DNA of 64,000 nucleotides from Arion vulgaris (lineage: Eukaryota; Mollusca; Gastropoda; Stylommatophora; Arionidae), in the NCBI GenBank assembly GCA_020796225.1, contig CM036762.1:51508407-51572406 (forward strand), read 5' to 3'. Position 1 is the stretch's first letter, and each line of letters opens with the position of its first letter. Under the pieces are notes generated by a model. It was not told the origin of the DNA. It ran no database searches and worked only from the letters and a program-made list of their open reading frames with translations. Of the stretch, positions 12,101 through 21,870 are shown piece by piece. The position numbers and the translations under genes are program-made.

Positions 12101-15100
12101 TTGCAGATTCGCCCTCTCCACCACTGGGTGTTACTGAGTTGCAGATTCGCCCTCTCCACCACTCTGTGTTACTGAAGTTGCAGATTCGCCCTCTCCACCA
12201 CTGGGTGTTACTGAAGTTGCAGATTCGACCTCTCCACCACTGGGTGTTACTGAAGTTGCAGATTCGCCCTCTCCACCACTTGGTGTTACTGAAGTTCCAG
12301 ATTCGTCCTCTCCACCACTGGGTGTTACTGAAGTTAGATTCGCCCTCTGCACCACTGGTGTTACTGAAGGTAGATTCCCCCTCTGCACCACTGGGTGTTA
12401 CTGAAGTTGCAGATTCGCCCTCTGCACCACTGGGTGTTACTGAAGTTGCAGATTCGCCCTCTCCACCACTGGGTGTTACTGAAGTTGCAGATTCGCCCTC
12501 CACCACTGGGTGTTACTGAAGTGCAGATTCCCTCTCCACCACTGGGTGTTACTGAAGTTGCAGATTCGCCCTCTCCACCACTGTGTGTTACTGAAGTTGC
12601 AGATTCGCCCTCTCCACCACTGGGTGTTACTGAAGTTGCAGATTCGCCCTCTCCACCACTCTGTGTTACTGAAGTTGCAGATTCCCACTCTCCACCACTC
12701 TGTGTTACTGAAATTGCAGATTCCCACCTCCACCACTGGGTGTTACTGAAGTTGCAGATTCGCCCTCTCCACCACTGGGTGTTACTGAAGTTGCAGATTC
12801 GCCCTCTCCACCACTGGGTGTTACTGAAGTTGCAGATTCACCTTCCACCACTCTGTGTTACTGAAGTTGCAGATTCGCCCACTCCACCACTGGGTGTTAC
12901 TGAAGTTGCAGATTCGCCCTCTCCACCACTGGGTGTTAATGAAGTTGCAGATTCGCCCTCCACCACTGGGTGTTACTGAAGTTGCAGATTCGCCCTCTCT
13001 ACCACTGGGTGTTACTGAGTTGCAGATTCGCCCTCTCCACCACTGGGTGTTACTGAAGTTGCAGATTCGGCCTCTCCACCACTGGGTGTTACTGAAGTTG
13101 CAGATTCGCCCTCTCCACCACTCTGTGTTACTGAAGTTGCAGATTCCCACTCTCCACCACTGGATGTTACTGAAGTTGCAGATTCACCCTCTCCACCACT
13201 GGGTGGTACTGAAGTTGCAGATTCGCCCTCTCCACCACTGGGTGTTACTGAAGTTGCAGATTCCCCCTCTCCACCACTGGGTGTTACTGAAGTTGCAGAT
13301 TCACCCTCTATAACACTGGGTGTTACAGAAGTTGCAGATTCCCACTTCCACCACTGGGTGTTACTGAAGTTGCAGATTCGCCCTCTGCACCACTGGGTGT
13401 TACTGAAGTGCAGATTCGCCTCTGCACCACTGGGTGTTACTGAGTTGCAGATTCGCCCTCTCCACCACTGGGTGTTACTGAAGTGGCAGATTCGCCCTCT
13501 CCACCACTGGGTGTTACTGAAGTTGCAGATTCGCCCTCTCCACCACTGGGTGTTACTGAAGTTGCAGATTCGCCCTCTCCACCACTGGGTGTTACTGAAG
13601 TTGCAGATTCACCCTCTCCACCACTGGGTGTTACTGAAGTTGCAGATTCGCCCTCTCCACCACTGTGTTTACTGAAGTGCAGATTCGCCCTCTCCACCAC
13701 TGGGTGTTACTGAAGTTGCAGATTCCCACTCTCCACCACTGGGTATTACTGAAGTTGCAGATTCACCCTCTCCACCACTGGGTGTTACTGAAGTTGCAGA
13801 TTCGCCCTCTCCACCACTGGGTGTTACTGAAGTTGCAGATTCGCCCTCTCCACCACTTGGTGTTACTGAAGTTGCAGATTCACCCTCTCCACCACTCTGT
13901 GTTACTGAAGTTGCAGATTCGTCCTCTCCACCACTGGGTGTTACTGAAGTTGCAGATTCGCCCTCCACCACTGGGTGTTACCGAAGTTGCAGATTCGCCC
14001 TCTCCACCACTGGTGTTACTGAAGTTGCAGATTCCCTCTCCACCACTCTGTGTTACTGAAGTGCAGATTCTCACTTCACCACTGGGTGTTACTGAAGTTG
14101 CAGATTCGCCTCTCACCACTGGGTGTTACTGAAGTTGCAGATTCGCCCTCTCCCCACTGGGTGTTACCGAAGTGCAGATTCGCCCACTGCACCACTTGGT
14201 GTTACTAAGTTGCAGATTCGCCCTCTCCACCACTGGGTGTTACTGAAGTGGCAGATTCGCCCTCTCCACCACTGGGTGTTACTGAAGTTAGATTCGTCCT
14301 CTCCACCACTGGGTGTTACTGAGTTAGATTCGCCCTCTCCACCACTGGGTGTTACTGAAGTTGCAGATTTACCCTCTCCACCACTGGGTGTTACTGAAGT
14401 TGCAGATTCGCCCTCTCCACCACTGGGTGTTACTGAAGTTGCAGATTCGCCCTCTCCACCACTGCGTTACTGAAGTTGCAGATTCCCCCTCTCCACCACT
14501 GGGTGTTACTGAAGTTGCAGATTCGCCCTCTCCACCACTGGGTGTTACTGAAGTTGCAGATTCGCCCTCTTTACCACTGGGTGTTACTGAAGTGGCAGAT
14601 TCGCCCTCTCCACCACTGGGTGTTACTGAAGTTGTAGATTCGCCCTCTCCACCACTGGGTGTTGCTGAAGTTGCAGATTCACCCTCTTCACCACTGGGTG
14701 TTACTGAAGTTGCAGATTCACCCTCTTCACCATTGGGTGTTACTGAAGTTGCAGATTCACCCTCTTCACCACTGGGTGTTACTGAAGTTGCAGATTCACC
14801 CTCTTCACCACTGGGTGTTACTGAAGTTGCAGATTCACCCTCTTCGCCACTGGATGTTACTGAGTTGCAGATTCACCTCTTCACCACTGCGTTACTGAAG
14901 TTGCAGATTCGCCCTCTCCACCACTGGGTGTTACTGAAGTTGCAGATTCACCCTCTTCACCACTGGGTGTTACTGAAGTTGCAGATTCGCCCTCTTCACC
15001 ACTGGGTGTTACTGAAGTTGCAGATTCACCCTCTTCGCCACTGGATGTTACTGAAGTTGCAGATTCACCCTCTTCACCACTAGGTGTTATTGAAGTTGCA
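125..15100 (-). repeat. Giant 39-bp tandem array (13-codon repeat)
   Basis: A tandem array of a 39-bp unit fills almost all of the first 15.1 kb, at most about 380 units by length. The core on the + strand reads CCACCACTGGGTGTTACTGA then AGTTGCAGATTCGCCCTCT. Since 39 is divisible by 3, every frame is open and each strand shows 13-residue periodic peptides. The minus-strand frame matching the splice acceptor at 15166 gives ESATSVTPSGGEG, or GEEG in the right-most units. Common variants are GGGTG to CTGTG (Pro to Gln), CGCCC to CACCC (synonymous), CCCACTCT (Gly to Trp), and CTTCACC for CTCCACC (Gly to Glu). Units are nearly uniform from about 9.9 to 15.08 kb. Further left, one- and two-base deletions become frequent, and 1.74-2.9 kb is barely recognisable. 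The first 120 bases are not clearly repeat. Confidence 0.97.
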
Positions 15101-15165
15101 CTTGTTTTATTGTTTTCATATTGTTGATACCGTTGCTCCGAAATCTGACATAAACTTTTTTGGAC
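14890..15165 (-). CDS. Start of mucin-like repeat exon of hemomucin/APMAP-like gene
   Basis: This is the intact, in-frame right end of the repeat exon. Reading on the minus strand, a pyrimidine-rich acceptor (TTTTTCTCAG, AG at 15167-15166) precedes VQKSLCQISEQRY, then QQYENNKT, then SATSITPSGEEGES and further 13-residue units. The acceptor is phase 0, matching the phase-0 donor of the exon at 19751-19887. Each unit carries three Ser, two Thr, one Pro and two to three Glu, a composition typical of O-glycosylated mucin-like tails. No Cys occurs inside the repeats. The frame is first broken near 14889, where GGGTGTT is shortened to GCGTT, and repeatedly thereafter, so the true exon probably continues through the array to, or beyond, the window start. 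The complementary strand is also open here, but it lacks splice support. An extra exon between 19751 and 15165 cannot be excluded. Confidence 0.72.
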
Positions 15166-15243
15166 CTGAGAAAAACATAATAACAAGATAAGGAATACAT
15201 AAAAACTTCTTCACTTCTCTTGTACCCTGTGCTTGATAAAGGC

Positions 15244-16873
15244 ACGGCTTTCTCTATAATGGCCAATTCGTTCCCTTTTTAATGGCGGCGACCTGAGGCG
15301 GAGACATGAGGCAGTGTGTTCGACAATTTTCAAAAGGATTATTATTCTCCTGTATTACTACTATTGGATTAGTCAGTCTGTTAATTATTGTATAATTGTA
15401 ATTAAATAGTTATAATTTAATAATTATCTTCCTTAACAACAAAATAACGATTGTAATTTTATATGTATAATATAAGTTAATTTAACAAGTACCTTCTTTT
15501 GTAAACATAACTGTTGTCAGTGTCGTAAACATAGCAAAATAACGATGCCTAGCTAGTAAATAATGTGTACCAAAATGTAGATCAAATTACGATTATAGTT
15601 ATATGTGTATAATTTAACAATTACCTTCTTTAATAAACATAACGAAATAACGATGCCTAGAAAGTGTTGTGTACTGAAATGTAGACAAGGAACATGTTCT
15701 ATTGTATAATTATTGAAAGCACCAGCTATAGGACTCAGTATTAAAATAGATCAAGACTTGTCTTTTATTGTTCACCTAAAGGAAGTTTCCATAGATAAGA
15801 GTTCCTTTAACTGGCTGTCAAATAGTGGAAAATTGAGAGATGGTCTCATGTTGAGAACCTCTTGTACATGCAAATCATGCAAAGATTTAGAAGAGCACCA
15901 ACTATTGACTATTACATGAGAATGGCACATGATAATCTGGTTGAAGCAATTAGTTTATCATCCACAACAACAAGCACTAGTTTTGTGCCAGAGAAAACAC
16001 TCCAATTTCTCGCTGAGCAGTTGCATCTGGTCAGAACTCAAGATAACAGAAAATGGTATAGCAATAACACTCAGTGTTTTGCATTTATGACATATTAAAT
16101 TGAACCTGATCTGTCCTCATATCATCTGGATATTGAGATAAGTTCTTAGCCCCCGACAAACCATAAGGAGATTGTCATACAAATTGTAAATACCAGTTAC
16201 ATGAAATTCTCATTAGACAGTACTGTATGTGATCTGGAGCTCAAAAGAAATATTTTATTGTCTGCGGTTCCAACATTTTCCTCAACAATGATATAAAATC
16301 AGGAATGTTCAATGCAATGTTCAGCAAGCTGCTTCATCACAAAATAGGAAAGGAGTAAATTCAGTAGTAGATAAATATATTTGTGTAATACTATTTAGTT
16401 TATGTGCTAATCAAGCTGTGGTGATGTGCAAACTTGTGACTGACATATTCATGGATTACTGATAAGTGATGTTAGTTTATGTGCTAATCAAGCTATGGTG
16501 TTGTGCAAACATGTGGCTTACTTATTCATGGATAAATGATGAGAGACTACCATAAGCTGATGTAAGTACACTAGTAATCATATATAAATTACTCCTCATT
16601 CTGTATAAAATTACTCTTCATTCTAAAGTATTCTGCATAAAATTAAACTAAAATAGTATGTGAGAGCAGCAACTATGGCTACTCATCATAAAACTTCTTC
16701 TGCAATACACACATGCATCCAACAAGTTTCTAACATCTGCAAAATGTATTGTCTAGATAGACGTTTCCAAATAGTAACAAACAATAGTAAGTCTGTGAGA
16801 ATACACCGCCTCAGCCTGTGACGTCACATGACAATATTGCCGTCAGCGCTGCGGCCATTATAGAGAAGGCCGT
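15244..16873 (+). mobile_element. P-element / THAP9-like transposon relic
   Basis: The element has inverted ends (left ACGGCTTTCTCTATAATGGC, right its near-exact complement ending at 16873). It is flanked by the direct repeat GATAAAGGC at 15235-15243 and 16874-16882. The P-element superfamily makes 8-bp duplications, and the edge is ambiguous by one base. Inside, 15654 onward reads MPRKCCVLKCRQGTCSIV, resembling the start of a THAP zinc finger. Position 15919 onward encodes MRMAHDNLVEAISLS, then EKTLQFLAEQLHLVRTQ, the stretch after the THAP domain in P/THAP9 transposases. Frames are broken by stops and most of the catalytic part is missing. A segment of about 110 bp including the THAP start (ATGCCTAG) is duplicated at 15470-15580 and 15590-15690, and one of about 75 bp at 16395-16530. 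It sits in the intron before the repeat exon. Confidence 0.8.
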
Positions 16874-16904
16874 GATAAAGGCTTTTTGGTTGAAACGTTG
16901 TGTA

Positions 16905-16990
16905 TTTTTATTGTAATTGCAGTTTGTAAAACTACAGTACTTTGTTTTTTACGTGTTTCGCCATTGCTACATAGTTTTACTGCAGTCTTC
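16905..16990 (+). repeat. Interspersed repeat with TGTAAAACTACAGTACTTTG core
   Basis: One of at least five copies of a short repeat containing TGTAAAACTACAGTACTTTG and CATAGTTTTACTGCAG, usually beside AAGGCC-TTT-GGT(C/T)GAAACG. Other copies lie at 35645-35812, 38825-38940, 43805-43870 and 50755-50822. It looks like a MITE or foldback repeat. No target duplication was resolved here. Confidence 0.6.
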
Positions 16991-17139
16991 CTTTATCCAA
17001 TTTTATCCAAATTGGATATCCAAATTGGATATCCACATTTATCCAAACACTCACTAGCTCATTTTTCAATCCATCAAGTGCCATGCCTGCCGGCGTAGAC
17101 GATCATATCTCTCTACAATTCTCTCTCCTTGGTGCAGTT

Positions 17140-17460
17140 AATCAGTTCTGCCGTTGGTTCACTTCCTCGTGGAGCCATCTGGATATTTTTTCAGTGATCC
17201 CTAATCTCAGTGTAGGTGAGATCGAGTTCCAAGTCCTATCGGAGACGGACGATAAAACGTCAATCTCATGTTCAATGTGAGCACGTAAAAAAAAGCCAAT
17301 ATCCGGGCTAAATTCATTATAAAAGGTTAAAAATGAAATTCCTACAAAACTATCTTCACCATTTTCAAAATTACACCAGGGACCTTCGCTACGGAGTTCG
17401 TGTACTGCAGCTGAGATCTTCCCGTGTAAGAAAGAGATCCGAGCAGACATGGTTACTTAC
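17140..17460 (+). repeat. SINE-like family F copy
   Basis: Contains GGAGACGGACGATAAAACGT, AATTCCTACAAAA and GGAGTTCGTGTACTG, which are shared with 27783-28165 (+), 60405-60535 (+) and 41590-41760 (-). No convincing tRNA head is visible. Confidence 0.6.
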
Positions 17461-17464
17461 AGAT

Positions 17465-17700
17465 GTGCAATGATGATGGTTCTATCAATCAACCAATCAA
17501 TTAAAGTTCTGTCGTCCATCTTTTGTCGAACCACGATGTCAGACCACTCAAATCCTCTCACTCTGTCTTCCGCGATCTCTCCTTCCTGAATTTTACCTGT
17601 TGTTACCAAATGTTCTAAACCTTCTCTTCGCATTATATGCCCGAAGAACCTTGATTGTCTGATTCTTATTCTTTTGATAATGTTTCTTTGTGTGCATGCC
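17465..17700 (-). mobile_element. LINE 3'-end fragment (non-LTR, RTE-like)
   Basis: Minus-strand translation gives IIKRIRIRQSRFFGHIMRR, then EGLEHLVTTGKIQ, the segment after the reverse transcriptase in RTE-like LINEs (..RxxRWxGHIxR...). Stops and truncation are present. Confidence 0.6.
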
Positions 17701-17705
17701 TGTTT

Positions 17706-17920
17706 TCTTCTTCTTCTTCTTCAAACGCTCCATATCGACCACTAGTCAACCACTCTGTGTGATTTGTATGTGATCTGCGCTGCTTTTTATTTACTAGGGT
17801 AGCATCCCTAGGGCCTACATCAGTCGCCTGTTACGACATGCATTTTAGGTTGCAGTGGTACTATTCTTTGCTTGCCTTGCGGGCCCCGGCACCACACGGG
17901 CGCATGCCTGTATTAAAACC
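17706..17920 (-). repeat. SINE family B, partial
   Basis: Reverse copy with a (GAA)n tail (TTCTTCTTCTTC at 17706 on +), the TAGTCAACCACTCT segment and a diverged copy (CGCCTGTTACGACATG) of the core CATGTCGTAAGAGGCGACTA. The tRNA head is missing and the middle carries a deletion relative to the full copy at 59225-59555. Confidence 0.75.
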
Positions 17921-18094
17921 TCATCATTTGTTTTCTTCTCTGTCCATGGAATTATCAGCATTTTTCTGTTAAACACCACATCTCTGTAGCTTCCAATGAT
18001 CTTATTGATTGCTTATTTTTATGCAACAGAAAAACAGTTTCAAGCAATGTTTCGACAAACAGGTCTCACAGTATCAAGATAAGAAGAGACAGGC

Positions 18095-18360
18095 TCTTAC
18101 GTCCGTGTGTGGTCGGGTCTCGCACGGGAGCAAAGAATAGTAACACTGCCACCTACAAGGCATGTCTAAGAGGCAACTAAGGTAGGGGCCTAGGGAAGCT
18201 ACCCTAGTAAATAAAAAGCATCGCAAAAATCAGATGTCCTGGCCTATTTGTAGGCGCATAGCTGGCACAACGTATAATCCCCAATTAGGCTCGGATCACA
18301 TACAAAGCACAAAGAATAGTTAACAAGTGGTTGATATGGAGCGTTCAAAGAAGAAGTAGA
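18095..18360 (+). repeat. SINE family B, partial
   Basis: Forward copy: GCAAAGAATAGTAACACTG, a diverged core (CATGTCTAAGAGGCAACTAA), GGAAGCTACCCTAGTAAATA, ending in TTCAAAGAAGAAG. It lies close to the inverse copy at 17706-17920, so the pair could form a hairpin in RNA. Confidence 0.78.
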
Positions 18361-18394
18361 ATAAGCTCTAGAGTGCGCTTCGTACATGGTATCT

Positions 18395-18660
18395 ATCACC
18401 GCCTCTTTTATTTATTTGGTCCCATTTTTGCCTTCCATCCACTCGATGTGAATAGCATTGCCCTTCTAGATGCACTGTCTTTTGGTAATCTGCTTATGTG
18501 GCCAAATCATGCAATTTGTTGTCTCCCGGTGAAGTTCAGTACTGATGTTGTACTCCTTTTTTCTCTCGGATATCTTAAAGAAGATACTCCCAGCATTCTG
18601 CCAAGACACTTCGTCTCTGTCGTGACTAGTTTTCTATAAACGGACATTCTCACACTGTCA
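18395..18660 (-). mobile_element. LINE reverse-transcriptase C-terminal fragment
   Basis: Minus-strand frames read RKLVTTETKCLGRMLGVSS, then RSTTSVLNFTGRQQ, then FGHISRLPKDSASRRAM, which is post-RT LINE sequence. The same family recurs at 43960-44290. Confidence 0.6.
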
Positions 18661-19384
18661 CATTCTCCCACGGGCTGGCAAGAAAACTCTACTGAGGTGT
18701 TTAGATTGTGTAGGAGTAGCCCTAGGGGTGACCAGCGCATGACAAGCAATAGAATACAATAATAACGTAATAGACTATGTGTTGCACTCTCAAAACAGAA
18801 GGGCAACACATGACAACAAGACAGTTACGTAGAAAAATGACGTAAGGTAGCGACAGCTTAGGAAGAGCAAGGAGAAACAAAAACACGGCAAAGAGGACAG
18901 ACGTGTTACAAAGAACGAGATAGATAGGGTAGCTCAAATGATCAGTTTAGAAGACAGATCGACTACAAGATTATACTGGTCACGTACACATGCATTAAGT
19001 GATACCATGTGATCTGTTAATAAAGATGGAACATTCATGAAATGACGGTTGGTTATTTATTATAAGTTTGTCTGGTATTTCAAGCCAGTCTGTACTATGT
19101 TGTCTACAAAACTACCATTATAACAACCTCTTACGACAACATCCAAATGGCACAACTAATACTACCACATACGTCATTGCTACCACTTGTCACAATGAAA
19201 GGGATGAAACCGTAGTTATAATAATGAAACCCCCAGCAGCAGAATCGTTAACAATTGTCATTGAAATTCAGACAGAAACCTAGGTGTTCAGTCTGTTCCC
19301 GCAGCTGGAGCAGGGTATGCATGAATTTTTAATTTACGTGATTGTATCAACAAATGTCACAAACAGGAAATCCGGTGTTGTAAT
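18661..19384. other. Intron sequence, nothing recognised
   Basis: AT-rich intronic DNA of the hemomucin-like gene. No repeat family or coding segment could be supported. Confidence 0.5.
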
Positions 19385-19745
19385 CAACACACACACACAC
19401 AGCCAACACAACACATACGACATACACGATACACACAACATACACGACACACACAACACACGACACACACAGCCAACACAACACACACAACATACATACG
19501 AACACAACATGCACGACACATGCAACACACACAACACACACTACACACACTACACACAACACGCGCAACACACACACCATATACAATACACACGATAAAC
19601 ACAGCCAACACGACACACACGATAAACACAACACACACAACACACGCGACACACACAACACACGCGACAAACACAACACACATGGTACACACAACATACA
19701 CAGCACACACGATATATACGACACACACACACAACACATCTACAA
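19385..19745 (+). repeat. CA-rich cryptic repeat (ACACAACA/CGACACAC)
   Basis: Degenerate mixture of ACACACAAC, CGACACACAC and GATAAACACA motifs abutting the donor of the exon at 19751. The long Cys/Val-rich reading frames on the minus strand are produced by this repeat and are not genes. A similar sequence in opposite orientation lies at 21395-21535. Confidence 0.9.
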
Positions 19746-19750
19746 CATAC

Positions 19751-19887
19751 CTGGATCCATCTGTCTGGGGTGACAATTCTGCCTATTTTAGATAGAACAG
19801 CACGACCAACGAAATTTGTGATCTCGGAGCAAACATAAAGTAAACCGTTATGTTCTCCTACCTCATTAACGGATGGATACTTCAGAC
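19751..19887 (-). CDS. APMAP/hemomucin-like exon (last propeller blade, EHNG motif)
   Basis: The 137-nt exon encodes (G)LKYPSVNEVGEHNGLLYVC, then SEITNFVGRAVLSKIGRIVT and PDRWIQ. The motif EV.EHNG.LY.GS....I..V is the conserved last blade of the family. The acceptor is TTTTATTCTGTACAG and the donor CAG|GTATGT in phase 0. In most APMAPs the protein ends a few residues after this motif. Here a donor follows and the next in-phase acceptor leads to the tandem-repeat exon. The intron starts directly in a CA/TG-rich cryptic repeat (19385-19745). Confidence 0.92.
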
Positions 19888-19949
19888 CTGTACAGAATAA
19901 AACACAGTCAAACTTTTGCAAAGCTTAATAACGGTTTTAAAGTATTCAC

Positions 19950-20115
19950 CATCATCATCAAGTAGCTTGCTCCTTCCGGAACTTGGCTCCCATTACAGCA
20001 GTCCTGAAACACTCTCTGTTCTGTGTAAGTTGACCGGCGTCAGCAGCAGTCATTCTCAGATCTTCAATGACATCTTACACCCATCGTCTTCAAGGTTTAT
20101 TAGATGTTTATTTTA
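19950..20115 (-). mobile_element. LINE 3'-end fragment
   Basis: Minus-strand reading gives DVIEDLRMTAADAGQL, then TQNRECFRTAVMGAKF, typical of RTE-like ORF2 ends (DMTAAEAGHL..R). Only the last 50 or so residues are present. Confidence 0.65.
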
Positions 20116-20379
20116 ATCTTTGATTGTGGGCAGATTTGTTTAATCTTCTGTAATCCGGAAAAATCGTGGAACGGATTAGTGTAATACTAAAGCGTTTGTC
20201 TATTGTCTCGGACTCGAGAGGGATGTGGGTTTAATCTCACACTCGACGTTCCACGCATGAGGAAAGGATTGACCCTTCTACCACTGTACACTAGGGTTGG
20301 AATTATGAAGTTACAGGTACTTCATACCATAAGATCTGACAAGGACATTTTATTTATTAATCAAGAAATAGAATTAAAC

Positions 20380-21360
20380 ACATGTATCCAGATTTCTCCT
20401 GCAACCTAAAGAATTCCAACAAAACATTCCCAGTAAAATCTGGTGTAAGACAGGGATGCGTAATGTCCTCTCTTTGTTTAGTATTACAATTGACTGGGTG
20501 CTAAAAAATGCCACAAATCAACAAGCACCAAGAGGAATAAGATGGACCCTTTCGATATGCTTGAGGATCTGGACTTTGCAGATGATATAGCCCTGGTGTC
20601 ACACAAATATGAACATATACAAGAGAAAAGTACAATACTTCACAGCACGGCAAAGACAGTAGGCCTCAAAACAAACACAGGAAAAACAAAAATTATGACA
20701 AACAGTGAAATCCAACAACCAGTAATGTTAGAAAATGAAACACTGGAAAGGGTTGAGCAGTTTACATATCTTGGTAGCGTACTGACACTAAATGGTGGCA
20801 CAGAGGAAGATCTAAAATCACGTCTAAGTAAGGCCAGAACCGCTTTTGCCAGAATGAAACCAGTATGGAAGTCCAAAATTTACAATAGGACCACAAAGCT
20901 TAAACTCTATAAAAGCATTGTTTTGCCAGTTTTGCTCTACGGATCGGAATGTTGGAGGATGACCAAAGGAGATACTAGCAGGCTGTCAGTTTTCCACCAC
21001 TCTTGTCTTCGCAGAATCTTGGGAATCTTTTGGCCAGTAAAAATATCCAATAACCAACTACTCCAAGACACAAGACAAGAGGCAATGAATGACATACTCA
21101 AAAGAGAAGATGGAAATGGCTCGGACATATGAGAATGAGACAAGAAATGCCTGCAAGGGTAGCCCTCACTTGGACACCAGAAGGAAAGAGAAAGAAAGGC
21201 AGACCACGGACAACATGGAGGCGCATGATGGAAGAGGAACTGGACACCGCATCTCTGACGTGGGGCTCTGCGCTGAAGGTTGCACGGGACAGGAGAGCAT
21301 GGAAAGTCCTTTCTGAAGCCCCATGTGTCACTAGGCATGACGGGATTAAGTAAGTAAGTA
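20380..21360 (+). mobile_element. 5'-truncated RTE-like LINE (RT to 3' end)
   Basis: The retained part begins in reverse-transcriptase motif 4 (FPVKSGVRQGCVMSS, with stops and frame changes). It then has an open stretch from 20542 with LEDLDFADDIALVSH (catalytic FADD), TNTGKTKIM, EQFTYLGSVLTLNGG and LPVLLYGSECWRMT. After a frameshift near 21115 it continues with KRKKGRPRTTWRR. The sequence ends in TAAGTAAGTAAG at 21346-21358, a short tandem tail typical of RTE-type LINEs. The RT fingers and endonuclease are missing. It lies in the intron between the exons at 27126 and 19751. Confidence 0.85.
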
Positions 21361-21394
21361 ATCCAAACCGCCAGCTTCTCAGGAAATACATTCT

Positions 21395-21535
21395 TTGTTT
21401 TGTGTCGTGTGTCGTCTGTCTTTAAGTTGTTTCTGTCGTGTAAGTTGTGTGTGTCGTGTATGTTGTGTGTATCGTGTATGTTGTGTTTATCGTCTATGTC
21501 GTATGTGTTGTGTGTATCATGTATATTGTAAGGGA
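21395..21535 (+). repeat. TG-rich cryptic minisatellite
   Basis: Repeats of GTGTATCGTGTATGTTGT and close variants. It is the complement of motifs in the array at 19385-19745. Confidence 0.8.
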
Positions 21536-21739
21536 TTAAAAGCATTTCTAAGTCGAGGCAAGTTATTTTCAATATAAAAACGAATCTATTTTGGTTATAT
21601 CAGAGTTTGTAAGCTACACAACAACAGATAGAAATGTGAAAAAGGGAAATTAAAAGAAAAACAAAAATGGCCTTATTAATAATTAAAACAAATAAAAAAC
21701 AGTAGGGAAGAAAACTGATAGGAAAACAAAGATCAAAAT

Positions 21740-21870
21740 ACTAAGAGCATGTTTATTCCCATTGGAAACGTTTAGGTGTGAAACATGAGCATTTAACACA
21801 GCAGTGGAAAAGTATATACGTGCTTTTGAATATAAGTGTTACAGAAGAGTCCCCCATATATCATGGACAT
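21740..21870 (+). mobile_element. Interrupted LINE, left part
   Basis: Reads on + as FNTAVEKYIRAFEYKCYRRV at about 21790-21852, the post-RT segment of a LINE also seen at 34866-35400. The reading resumes at 24191 after the nested insertion, and the target sequence TATCATGGACAT (21859-21870) is repeated at 24179-24190. Confidence 0.78.

Noticed and set aside
162..15083. Many overlapping reading frames on the + strand (periodic GVTEVADSPSPPL or VLLKLQIRPLHHW peptides)
   Set aside because: They are the other frames of the 39-bp array, open because the unit is a multiple of three. Only the minus frame has splice-site and phase support.
19347..19776. Cys/Val-rich 130-codon frames on the minus strand
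   Set aside because: Translation of CA/TG-rich repeat. Only the part right of 19751 belongs to the propeller exon.
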